A stretch of 64,000 nucleotides of DNA from Peribacillus sp044761985 (lineage in GTDB: Bacteria > Bacillota > Bacilli > Bacillales > DSM-1321). Numbering within the stretch: position 1 is the first letter of the stretch; every line of letters starts with the position of its first letter. Below the pieces are notes generated by a model. That model was not told where the DNA came from and searched no databases. It was given only the letters and a program-made list of their open reading frames with translations. The stretch is taken from positions 124,001 through 188,000 of the forward strand of contig NZ_JBIWDK010000008.1 of NCBI RefSeq assembly GCF_044761985.1. The letters are read 5' to 3'. Positions 32,265 to 40,484 of this stretch are shown here, piece after piece. A program made the translations under genes and the position numbers.

Positions 32265-33002
32265 ATGCAACAGACAAGTGTGATCGTATCAAAAATCATT
32301 CCAGCAGGGGGCAAATGGTCGGCGTTCATCAAACGCGGCAAAGAAATTACCTTTACCGTGTCAGCGGAACAAGCGAATGTATCGTTGTTGCTATTTAACG
32401 CACATGATTTGGCAGAACGCTACAATATGCCGGATTCATTAAAAGCTCAATATACTGCCTTTTTTACGAAGCATAATGTATTAATGAGTGACCAAGGCCG
32501 TGTTCTAGCGAGCATTACCGAAGATTCTGTCGGCTGGCATGATACCATCGGCGGTTATTCGACAAAAGCGCAAATTGACTCACAATTCGGCGAAACAACG
32601 TATCAAGAATCACGCAATGAACGCTATCGTAATGGAGAAGATAACTTGCTTATCGAATTGTTCCGTAATGGCTTAAGCCGCCAAGATTTAGGACCTGTTG
32701 TCAACTTATTTTCAAAAGTATCCTGTGATGATGCAGGCTATATGCATCTAGCACCCGATCATGTAAAAGCTGGAGATACAGTGACATTACGGACGGAGAT
32801 GGATGTTTTCATGGCTCTGTCGAATACGCCCCATCCATTATCGGAAGCGACCACTTATCCACAAGCGGAAGTAACCGTGGAAGTAAAGGATACGATGCCT
32901 GCAACCGGAGATGATCCATGCGTCCTTCACCGCGATGAAAATAAGCGCGCATATGAGAATACGTGGGAATATGTACAACTTACACAAGGAGGCGTTCTCT
33001 AA
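32265..33002 (+). CDS. Carboxyguanidine deiminase subunit (formerly urea carboxylase-associated protein 1, DUF1989)
   Basis: A 245-residue protein of the DUF1989 family, once called urea carboxylase-associated protein 1. In this family the two paralogues form the heteromeric carboxyguanidine deiminase CgdAB, which converts carboxyguanidine into allophanate and ammonia. Typical segments are KIIPAGGKWSAFIKRG, SVGWHDTIGGYS and GPVVNLFSKV. The C-terminus has a Cys-containing element (DDPCVLHRDENKRAYENTWEY). AGGAGGCGG precedes ATG 32265. I leave open whether it is the A or B subunit. Confidence 0.9.
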   Translation: MQQTSVIVSKIIPAGGKWSAFIKRGKEITFTVSAEQANVSLLLFNAHDLAERYNMPDSLKAQYTAFFTKHNVLMSDQGRVLASITEDSVGWHDTIGGYSTKAQIDSQFGETTYQESRNERYRNGEDNLLIELFRNGLSRQDLGPVVNLFSKVSCDDAGYMHLAPDHVKAGDTVTLRTEMDVFMALSNTPHPLSEATTYPQAEVTVEVKDTMPATGDDPCVLHRDENKRAYENTWEYVQLTQGGVL

Positions 33003-33658
33003 TGGCTGTATTTAATAATGTTGAAAGTGAACGACAAGAGGCGAAGGCCATTTATTCGAAAAGGTTGTTAGCGGGCGATGGCTGGTTACATACATTAGAA
33101 CCGGGCCAAGTATTACGAATCGTGGACTTGGAAGGCAATCAAGCAGCAGATACATTATTTTTCAATGCAGAGGTACCGACAGATCACTATAGCGCGGTTA
33201 AAACGATTCAGAAACAAAAAAATATCTATCTATCAACAGGCTCCGTTTTACTGTCCGAGATGGGTACAGAACTAGTTGAAATTGTCGCCGATACGTGTGG
33301 GCGTCACGATACACTAGGCGGCTCATGTTCAGCCCAAAGCAATACAGTACGTTATGCCCGCGAAACGTTACCCATGCACAATTGCCGTGACACATATATG
33401 TTGCAGTTAGCGAAAAGCGATCAATATCAACACATGCAAAAACGTGATTTATCCCCTAATGTAAACTTCTTCATGAATGTGCCTGTCACACTTGAGGGCG
33501 GCCTGAAATTTGATGATGGAGTTTCCGCTCCAGGTAAATATGTGGAGATGCGTGCCATCACACGTACAGTGGTGCTCATTAGCAACTGTCCACAGCTCAA
33601 CAATCCATGTAATGCGTATAATCCAACACCAATTCAACTACTAATTTGGGAAGGGTGA
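33002..33658 (+). CDS. Carboxyguanidine deiminase subunit (formerly urea carboxylase-associated protein 2, DUF1989)
   Basis: A 218-residue DUF1989 protein, paralogue of the preceding subunit and its probable partner. Visible are LEGNQAADTLFFNAEV, the CGRHDTLGGSCSAQSNTVRY segment with metal-binding His/Cys residues, and RDLSPNVNFFMNVPV. Start ATG 33002 overlaps the previous stop by one base (TAATG) with AGGAGG upstream, so the two subunits are made in balance. The next gene, guanidine carboxylase, starts 6 bases after its stop. Confidence 0.9.
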   Translation: MAVFNNVESERQEAKAIYSKRLLAGDGWLHTLEPGQVLRIVDLEGNQAADTLFFNAEVPTDHYSAVKTIQKQKNIYLSTGSVLLSEMGTELVEIVADTCGRHDTLGGSCSAQSNTVRYARETLPMHNCRDTYMLQLAKSDQYQHMQKRDLSPNVNFFMNVPVTLEGGLKFDDGVSAPGKYVEMRAITRTVVLISNCPQLNNPCNAYNPTPIQLLIWEG

Positions 33659-33663
33659 ATAAG

Positions 33664-36600
33664 ATGTTCAAAAAAGTATTGATTGCTAACCGAGGTGCAA
33701 TTGCTGCACGAATCGTTCGAACATTAAAGAAAATGAATGTACAATCTGTCGTCGTTTATACAACGGCCGATCAGGACAATACGTATGTAGCTGAGGCAGA
33801 CGAAGCCATTTTCATCGGCGATGGGCCTGCAAAAGAGAGCTATTTAAATGCGGATTTAATTTTAGAAAAGGCACGTGCCGTCGGAGCTGAAGCGATTCAT
33901 CCAGGCTATGGTTTTTTAAGTGAAAATGCCGCATTTGCCCGTGACTGTATGGCGAGTGGCATTGCTTTTATAGGACCGAAACCTGAACAAATCGAACAAT
34001 TTGGCTTAAAGCACTCAGCACGTCAACTTGCAAAAGAAGCGCAAGTACCGTTACTGCCCGGTACGCATTTGATTGAGGATTTAGAAGAAGCACTAGCATC
34101 CTCTACAAGGATTGGCTATCCAGTGATCTTAAAAAGTACGGCTGGTGGCGGTGGCATTGGCATGAAAGTGTGTGAGGATGAGCAAGCATTGCGTGAGGCG
34201 TTTGAAGCAGTGACGCATTTAGCAGAGAAGAACTTCAATAATGGTGGTGTATTTGTTGAAAAATATATTGCAAGTGCACGCCATGTAGAAGTGCAGGTCT
34301 TTGGTACAGAGACGGAAATTGTGGCATTGGGCGAACGGGATTGCTCATTGCAGCGCCGCAACCAAAAAGTAGTGGAAGAGACACCCGCACCTCTATTGAA
34401 TGAAGCGGTTCGTGAAAAGATGTTGGAAGCTTCCATACGTTTAGCGAAACTAGTGGGCTATCGTAGTGCTGGTACGGTGGAATATTTATACGATCCTGTG
34501 AGTGATCAGTTTTATTTCTTGGAAGTGAACACGCGTTTACAAGTAGAGCATGGTGTGACGGAAGAAGTCACAGGTGTAGATTTAGTGGAATGGATGATTA
34601 AAGAGGCAGCCGGGGAGTTGGCGAATCTTTCCACACTAATATCATCGCCACAAGGTCATAGCATGCAAGTTCGCATTTATGCTGAAGATTGTTTTAACCA
34701 GTTTCAGCCAAGTGTCGGGACGATAGATGATATCGTATGGCCAGCGGGTGTCCGCATCGAAACTGGCATCCAAAAAGGCGGTTCCATCTCAACGTATTAT
34801 GATCCAATGGTTGCCAAAGTGATTGTCCATGCCGATACGCGTGAGGATGCCATTACAAAGTTACAGCAAGCATTATCTGAAATGCGTGTATATGGTGTGA
34901 CGACAAACCTGCAATATTTAGAGCAAGTATTAATGGAAGAATCGGTGCTGTCAGGGGCCGTTTATACGAAGCTATTGGAATCTTTTTTACCAGAGGAAGC
35001 AAGTATTGAAGTGTTAGATGGTGGCATTCAAACGACGGTACAAGATTTTCCGGGGCGAACAGGACATTGGAACGTCGGAGTGCCGCCATGTGGTCCGATG
35101 GATAGCTATGCATTCCGCATCGGCAATCAGTTACTTGGCAATGCCTTCGATGCACCAGGCTTAGAGTTGACACTGCGTGGCGGTAGTTATCGCTTCCGTG
35201 CACCGATGACTATTTGTTTAACAGGGGCCGATATGCAAGCGACGCTCGATGGGGTGCCAGTTGCACGTTACGAAACGATTCAAGTAGCTGCGCAACAAGT
35301 ACTGTCACTAGAAGAGGCCGAAGAAGGCATGCGCAGTTACTTGCTCGTGGCAGGGGGACTTGATATGCCGAAGTATCTAGGCAGTGCCTCGACATTTACG
35401 CTTGGTGGATTTGGCGGACATAATGGCCGGCCACTACATACAGGTGATGTGTTACGCGTCAATGCGGCAGAACCCGTTGTACCGCGCGCCTTACCAGCTG
35501 AAGCTCAGCAACACTATACACATGAGTGGGAAATTGGCGTTATTGCTGGACCTCATTGCACGAAGGAATATTTAGAAGCGGCCTACTTAGAAGAGCTGAC
35601 GGCAACCAACTTTGAAGTGCATTTTAATAGCTCCCGGACAGGGGTGCGGCTCATTGGTCCCACACCGAAGTGGACACGTAAAGATGGAGGCGAGGCAGGC
35701 TTGCATCCATCGAATATTCACGACAATGCCTATGCGATTGGTACCCTGGATTTAACAGGTGATATGCCGATTTTATTAGGCCCGGATGGACCGAGCCTCG
35801 GCGGTTTTGTTTGTCCAGTGACGACGGCTTCGGCAGAGTTTTGGAAGATCGGTCAGTTGCACGCGGGTGATACGGTACGCTTTAAATTATTATCAGTAGA
35901 CGAAGCCAATGCTCTACGTAAAAATCAAGAGCAATTTTTAGAGGAATTAACGGTCACATCGTTTGAAGAGATGAACGATGTAAAATATATGGAACAAGCT
36001 GATCCAGAAACGGCGATTCTATTCAGAAGCGAGAAAGGCCGCTTCCCGATGGTTATCCGTGCAGATGGGGATGAAAATTTGCTTGTGGAATATGGCGATA
36101 TGGTTCTGGATTTACTATTGCGTTTCCAAGCCCATCTGTTAATGGAGGCGATTAAAGAGCGCACTGATATTCCAGTGATTGACCTCACACCAGGTATCCG
36201 CTCCCTGCAAGTGCATATTGATTCAACGAAAATGACGCTAATGGAATTATGCCGTATTATAGACGAGCTAAATCAAGCATTACCTGTGTTGGAAGAAGTT
36301 GAGGTACCTTCGCGAATCGTCCATTTACCCTTGTCATGGGACGATCCTTCGACACAATTAGCCATCGAGCGTTATCAAAAAAATGTCCGCCCGGATGCAC
36401 CTTGGTGTCCGAGTAATATCGAATTCATCCGCCGTATGAACGGTCTTGGAGCAATTGATGATGTTCGTCGTATCGTGTTTGATGCCAATTATTTAGTGAT
36501 GGGGCTTGGCGATGTATATCTTGGGGCACCCGTTGCCACACCACTCGATCCGCGGCACCGTCTCGTAACGACAAAGTACAATCCTGCGCGGACATGGACG

Positions 36601-37299
36601 CCTGAAAATGCAGTTGGGATTGGTGGCGCATATATGTGCGTATATGGCATGGAAGGACCTGGTGGCTATCAATTCGTTGGCCGTACGGTCCAAATGTGGA
36701 ATCGCCTTAGAGCAACAAAAAGTTTTACAGAAGGAAAGCCATGGTTATTGCGTTTCTTCGATCAAATTCGCTTCTATCCAGTAGCGGAAGACGAATTAGA
36801 AACAAAACGCCAACAATTCTTACGTGGTCAATTCGAGGTCAAGATTGAAGAGACAACATTCAAGCTCCGTGACTACATCAGATTCTTAGAAGAGGTTAAA
36901 GTCGAAACGCAAAGCTTTAAACAAACTCAACAGGAAGCGTTTGATACAGAGCGTGAGCGGTGGCGCGACCTTGGATTAGATGAATATGTAGCAGAGCATC
37001 ATGAAGCGGTGAATGTCGATAGCGATGTGCCCGAAAATAGCGAGGCCATCCGCTGTACATTACCAGGGAGCATATGGAAAGTACTTGTTGAAGCAGGCAT
37101 GTATGTAAGAAAAGGGGATGTATTGCTAGTGGAGGAAAGTATGAAAATGGAGTTTCCGCAGGTTGCCCCATTTGATGGCATCGTGAAACAAATTTATGTT
37201 TCTCCGGGAGACGAAGTACAAGCCAATCAATTAATGGTCGCCCTTGAACCTATAGAAGTGGAGGTAAAAGATGATGAATCCATTATTATCTATCAATAA
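33664..37299 (+). CDS. Biotin-dependent guanidine carboxylase (urea carboxylase-like)
   Basis: A 1211-residue multidomain enzyme. Order: biotin carboxylase (about 1-450, with the ATP-grasp motifs TAGGGGIGM and EVNTRLQVEHGVTEEVTG), KipA/AHS2-like half of the carboxyltransferase (about 460-770), KipI/AHS1-like half (about 810-1030), linker and C-terminal biotin carrier domain with Lys1161 in EESMKMEF. It carboxylates guanidine with ATP and bicarbonate to carboxyguanidine. Riboswitch and deiminase neighbours identify guanidine rather than urea as substrate. GGAAGGG lies before ATG 33664. Codon use looks like its operon neighbours. Confidence 0.92.
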   Translation: MFKKVLIANRGAIAARIVRTLKKMNVQSVVVYTTADQDNTYVAEADEAIFIGDGPAKESYLNADLILEKARAVGAEAIHPGYGFLSENAAFARDCMASGIAFIGPKPEQIEQFGLKHSARQLAKEAQVPLLPGTHLIEDLEEALASSTRIGYPVILKSTAGGGGIGMKVCEDEQALREAFEAVTHLAEKNFNNGGVFVEKYIASARHVEVQVFGTETEIVALGERDCSLQRRNQKVVEETPAPLLNEAVREKMLEASIRLAKLVGYRSAGTVEYLYDPVSDQFYFLEVNTRLQVEHGVTEEVTGVDLVEWMIKEAAGELANLSTLISSPQGHSMQVRIYAEDCFNQFQPSVGTIDDIVWPAGVRIETGIQKGGSISTYYDPMVAKVIVHADTREDAITKLQQALSEMRVYGVTTNLQYLEQVLMEESVLSGAVYTKLLESFLPEEASIEVLDGGIQTTVQDFPGRTGHWNVGVPPCGPMDSYAFRIGNQLLGNAFDAPGLELTLRGGSYRFRAPMTICLTGADMQATLDGVPVARYETIQVAAQQVLSLEEAEEGMRSYLLVAGGLDMPKYLGSASTFTLGGFGGHNGRPLHTGDVLRVNAAEPVVPRALPAEAQQHYTHEWEIGVIAGPHCTKEYLEAAYLEELTATNFEVHFNSSRTGVRLIGPTPKWTRKDGGEAGLHPSNIHDNAYAIGTLDLTGDMPILLGPDGPSLGGFVCPVTTASAEFWKIGQLHAGDTVRFKLLSVDEANALRKNQEQFLEELTVTSFEEMNDVKYMEQADPETAILFRSEKGRFPMVIRADGDENLLVEYGDMVLDLLLRFQAHLLMEAIKERTDIPVIDLTPGIRSLQVHIDSTKMTLMELCRIIDELNQALPVLEEVEVPSRIVHLPLSWDDPSTQLAIERYQKNVRPDAPWCPSNIEFIRRMNGLGAIDDVRRIVFDANYLVMGLGDVYLGAPVATPLDPRHRLVTTKYNPARTWTPENAVGIGGAYMCVYGMEGPGGYQFVGRTVQMWNRLRATKSFTEGKPWLLRFFDQIRFYPVAEDELETKRQQFLRGQFEVKIEETTFKLRDYIRFLEEVKVETQSFKQTQQEAFDTERERWRDLGLDEYVAEHHEAVNVDSDVPENSEAIRCTLPGSIWKVLVEAGMYVRKGDVLLVEESMKMEFPQVAPFDGIVKQIYVSPGDEVQANQLMVALEPIEVEVKDDESIIIYQ

Positions 37300-38992
37300 T
37301 TTACAACAAGCTTATGCAGATGGTAGCTTGACGCCACGGCAAGTAGTCACCGATATTTTACAGCGTGTGGAAGACTATGCGGCGAGTACGGTATTTATTG
37401 TTCCCCCGACATGGGAACGACTAACGCCTTATGTTGAAAAATTGGAACGAGTCAATATGCAGGACTTTCCGTTATATGGAATTCCATTTGTCATTAAGGA
37501 TAATATTGATTGGGTTGATGTCGACACAACTGCGGCTTGCCCAACCTATGCCTATACACCTACTGAAAGTGCGACTGTTGTCCAACGTTTAATTGATGCT
37601 GGTGCGATTCCTATTGGCAAAACCAATTTAGACCAGTTTGCAACGGGGCTGATCGGCACGCGTAGTCCATACGGTGTCGTGAAAAACGCCTTGAACGAAG
37701 AATTGATCAGCGGGGGTTCCAGCTCAGGCTCAGCCGTCGCGGTGGCACTAGGATTTGCGAGCTTTGGTCTTGGTACAGATACCGCGGGGTCTGGTCGTGT
37801 ACCAGCCGCATTAAATGAGTTGTATGGTTTGAAACCAAGTCTAGGTGCTTGGCCTGTGAAAGGTGTTGTACCGGCATGCGAAAGTTTGGATTGTGTGACG
37901 GTGTTTGCGACTGAACTGCAAGATGTCTATTCAGTAGATGCCGTTGTGCGTGGGGAAGATGCGGCTGATATCTGGAGCCGTGCCGTATCAATGGCCCCCG
38001 CTGCAAATCCATCTGTTGTGTGTTTGCCGAAAAACGACTTAACGTTTTTTGGCCCATATGCGCAGGAATATGAAGCGGCCTGGAATCGCACGGTGCAACG
38101 TCTGGAAAAGGGGAATGTGCCGATCCGTTATATAGATGTGACCTACTTACAAGAAGCGGCAGCCATTTTATACGACGGCCCATGGATTGCGGAGCGCTGG
38201 TCTGCGATTGGGGACTTTGTAGAGGACCATCCGGATGAAATCTTCGATGTTACGCGCCAATTACTCCGTGAAAGCGAAAATCAAACATATCGTGCCACCG
38301 AGCTATTTCAGGCAATGCATCGTCTACAAGCCTTAAAGAAACGTGCGATGCTAGAGTTAGAGAATGCGGTGCTCGTTTTGCCAACAACAGGTGGGACGTG
38401 GACGATTCAACAGGCAAAAGAAGAACCGATTTCAACAAACCAACAATTGGGCATGTATACGAATCACTGTAATTTGCTCGATTTGGCAGCGATTGCTGTT
38501 CCGGCAGATCATGCAACCACGGATGTTCCTTTTGGCATTACACTATTCAGCCGCTTCGATGAAGAACATTTATTAAAAGGACTGGCCACTACTATCGAGC
38601 GTGGCCACACAATTCCCGTTGCCGTATGCGGACTTCATATGCGTGGCTTTGCATTAGAGCATCAAATGCTAGAATGCCAGGCTACCTTTGCCTATCAAAC
38701 AACAACAGCCTCTACCTATCGATTATATCAACTAGCTACACAGCCAGCTAAACCCGGGTTGGTTCGGAGTGCAGATGGTTTTGCCATAGAAGTCGAAGTA
38801 TGGGATATGCCAATTGCCCAGCTCGGTGCCTTTATGCAACGGATTCCTGCACCGCTTGGAATGGGAAAAGTCCAGCTAGCAAACGGTCTTGAAGTTCTTG
38901 GTTTTATTTGTGAGCCAGATGCAATCGGGCAAGCATTGGATATTTCGTATACGGGTGGGTGGCGTTATTTAGAAACGACATCGATCGAATAA
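37271..38992 (+). CDS. atzF: Allophanate hydrolase
   Basis: A 573-residue amidase-signature enzyme. The Ser-cisSer-Lys triad is visible: Lys in VIKDNIDW, the first Ser in GGSSSGSAVA and the nucleophile in GLGTDTAGSGRVPAALNE. The extra C-terminal domain (about 450-573, GLEVLGFICEPDAI) distinguishes allophanate hydrolases from simple amidases. It hydrolyses allophanate, the product of the deiminase, to two ammonium and CO2. The start lies within the carboxylase gene (29-base overlap) after TGGAGGT, so the pathway's last steps are translationally coupled. No clear terminator follows. Confidence 0.93.
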   Translation: MMNPLLSINNLQQAYADGSLTPRQVVTDILQRVEDYAASTVFIVPPTWERLTPYVEKLERVNMQDFPLYGIPFVIKDNIDWVDVDTTAACPTYAYTPTESATVVQRLIDAGAIPIGKTNLDQFATGLIGTRSPYGVVKNALNEELISGGSSSGSAVAVALGFASFGLGTDTAGSGRVPAALNELYGLKPSLGAWPVKGVVPACESLDCVTVFATELQDVYSVDAVVRGEDAADIWSRAVSMAPAANPSVVCLPKNDLTFFGPYAQEYEAAWNRTVQRLEKGNVPIRYIDVTYLQEAAAILYDGPWIAERWSAIGDFVEDHPDEIFDVTRQLLRESENQTYRATELFQAMHRLQALKKRAMLELENAVLVLPTTGGTWTIQQAKEEPISTNQQLGMYTNHCNLLDLAAIAVPADHATTDVPFGITLFSRFDEEHLLKGLATTIERGHTIPVAVCGLHMRGFALEHQMLECQATFAYQTTTASTYRLYQLATQPAKPGLVRSADGFAIEVEVWDMPIAQLGAFMQRIPAPLGMGKVQLANGLEVLGFICEPDAIGQALDISYTGGWRYLETTSIE

Positions 38993-39142
38993 GTCGTAAA
39001 ATTCTCTAATGATGGGCACAATAACGAATCTGGCCGATGACTTGTAGCTAGAATTTGAATAATGAAGGAATTAGCTATATATTTATCACTGAGTCACATA
39101 TGCGACATAGGCTATTTTAAGAAGAGCTCGGAGGAGAAGAAT

Positions 39143-39457
39143 ATGAAAACGATTAGTACAGAACAAGAATATCGTGAACAAATCAAACAAGATGAATTAA
39201 CGGTCGGGATTTTCACGACAACATGGTGCCCGGATTGCAAACGTCTGGATATGTTCATCGGTGACATCACAGCAGAACATCAAGACAAGAATTGGTTCAC
39301 CATCGATAAAGACGAATTCCCGGAAATCGCGGAAGAACAGACTGTCATGGGAATCCCTTCATTATTGGTATTCAAGAATGGTGAAAAAATCGCCCACCTG
39401 CACAGTGCGAACGCTAAAACTCCTGATCAAGTGAATGAGTTTTTAAATAACCTATAA
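39143..39457 (+). CDS. Thioredoxin family protein
   Basis: A 104-residue thioredoxin-fold protein with active site WCPDC (about residues 30-34) and the cis-proline in MGIPSLLVF. The CPDC site differs from the classical CGPC, suggesting a different redox potential or partner. ATG 39143 follows GGAGGAG by 6 bases; a longer in-frame start lacks one. Cytoplasmic, single gene, closed by a terminator. Confidence 0.88.
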   Translation: MKTISTEQEYREQIKQDELTVGIFTTTWCPDCKRLDMFIGDITAEHQDKNWFTIDKDEFPEIAEEQTVMGIPSLLVFKNGEKIAHLHSANAKTPDQVNEFLNNL

Positions 39458-39469
39458 TAATAAGCACGG

Positions 39470-39509
39470 AACCTACCCTCGCATGTATCGTCATGTGGGG
39501 GTTGTTTTT
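39470..39509 (+). terminator. Terminator of the thioredoxin-like gene
   Basis: Imperfect hairpin AACCTACCCTCGCATG / CATGTGGGGGTT followed by GTTTTTC. Confidence 0.65.
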
Positions 39510-39630
39510 CGTTTATGTGAATAGGATTAAATAGTTACGCAGTATACAAAATTTCAGACATTCAACAAGCCACCGATCTGGCGATTGGGAGCTAAAGATT
39601 CGATTCAAGATATAGTCGATGTAACGAATT

Positions 39631-39658
39631 AAAATGTCCCCCACTAAAGGGGCATTTT
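39631..39658. terminator. Terminator serving the minus-strand lipoprotein gene
   Basis: Hairpin AAAATGTCCCC / AAGGGGCATTTT (one bulge), T-rich on both strands, 8 bases past the end of the lipoprotein reading frame. Confidence 0.6.
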
Positions 39659-39666
39659 TCTTTTGT

Positions 39667-40168
39667 TTATAACTCCTCAATTTTTTTGAAGAGATCGGTG
39701 TAAAGTTGATCTATGTTCTTTTTATCGTCTAAATAAAAGTACCAAGCATCCTCTTTATTTACATGATCATCATGCAAATAAATGGTCGTATGAGAACCAT
39801 TCGTTAAAGAATCATGGGCCGTTTCATAAGTAAGGCCCTCCGTTATAAAGGGATCGTGCTTTTTACTAGAATCGAAGAAGACAATCGGAATGTCTGAACT
39901 TCTATAAACGTTCACAAATTTATCGTCTGATGCTTCTTCAAAAACGTCGGGTGCTAACAGAACGGCATCAAAGTCAGCTTCGATTCTTGCAATATCTTTA
40001 CTTAATTTGTCTAATGATAGCGATTTAACAGAAATACTATTATTTTTAAATTCAGGTGTTTCGCCAATTACTGCAATGTTCAAAGGTGCTCCATCGTACT
40101 TCACCTCACTATTCGAACAAGCAGCCAATACTGCTACTACGCTTAAAAAAAAGGATGATCTTTTTCAT
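39667..40168 (-). pseudogene. Putative lipoprotein with a frameshift in its signal peptide
   Basis: Two frames join to make one lipoprotein. The first, from ATG 40168 after GGAGG, reads MKKIILFF and then derails at a run of eight T. One T fewer would continue into LSVVAVLAACS with a perfect lipobox, followed by about 150 residues of unrecognised acidic protein (IAVIGETPEF..., DFDAVLLAPDVF, IYLHDDH). In the sequence as given only the second frame is open. It is either a sequencing error in the homopolymer, a phase-variable gene or a recent pseudogene. Confidence 0.65.
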
Positions 40169-40484
40169 ATGCAACCTCCTTATTAATGGAAATCTTTTTT
40201 TCTTTCCTCAACTTATTATTCTACAAATATTTTCAAAAACCTTGCTTACATAACATTCCTTTTTGAAGGATAAAGTATATTCCTGAAAATCCTATCATTT
40301 CAATTATGTTACATAAATATTAATTATTTTACTATTAGATTAAGAGAACTTAACAATAGATAGAAACTTAGTAGAATGCACAATTATGTCATAAAAATAG
40401 TTTTAATTACCTATACCAGAATACTATTTTTAACCGATATTTAAATTAATGTAATAAAAATAATACTTTAGTAGGGAGAATGAT
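40169..40484. other. AT-rich intergenic region between the lipoprotein and the GH73 gene
   Basis: No coding sequence seen. It holds the lipoprotein ribosome binding site at its left end and a sigma-D-like -10 element at its right end. Confidence 0.6.
40414..40440 (+). promoter_or_regulatory. Candidate sigma-D promoter of the GH73 gene
   Basis: ACCGATAT at 40433-40440 matches seven of eight bases of the sigma-D -10 element (GCCGATAT). The -35 counterpart TACC, 15 bases upstream, is weak. B. subtilis LytD, a glucosaminidase of the same type, is sigma-D dependent. Confidence 0.4.

Noticed and set aside
33664..37299. Annotation as urea carboxylase.
   Set aside because: Guanidine-I riboswitch and carboxyguanidine deiminase subunits in the same operon indicate guanidine as substrate.
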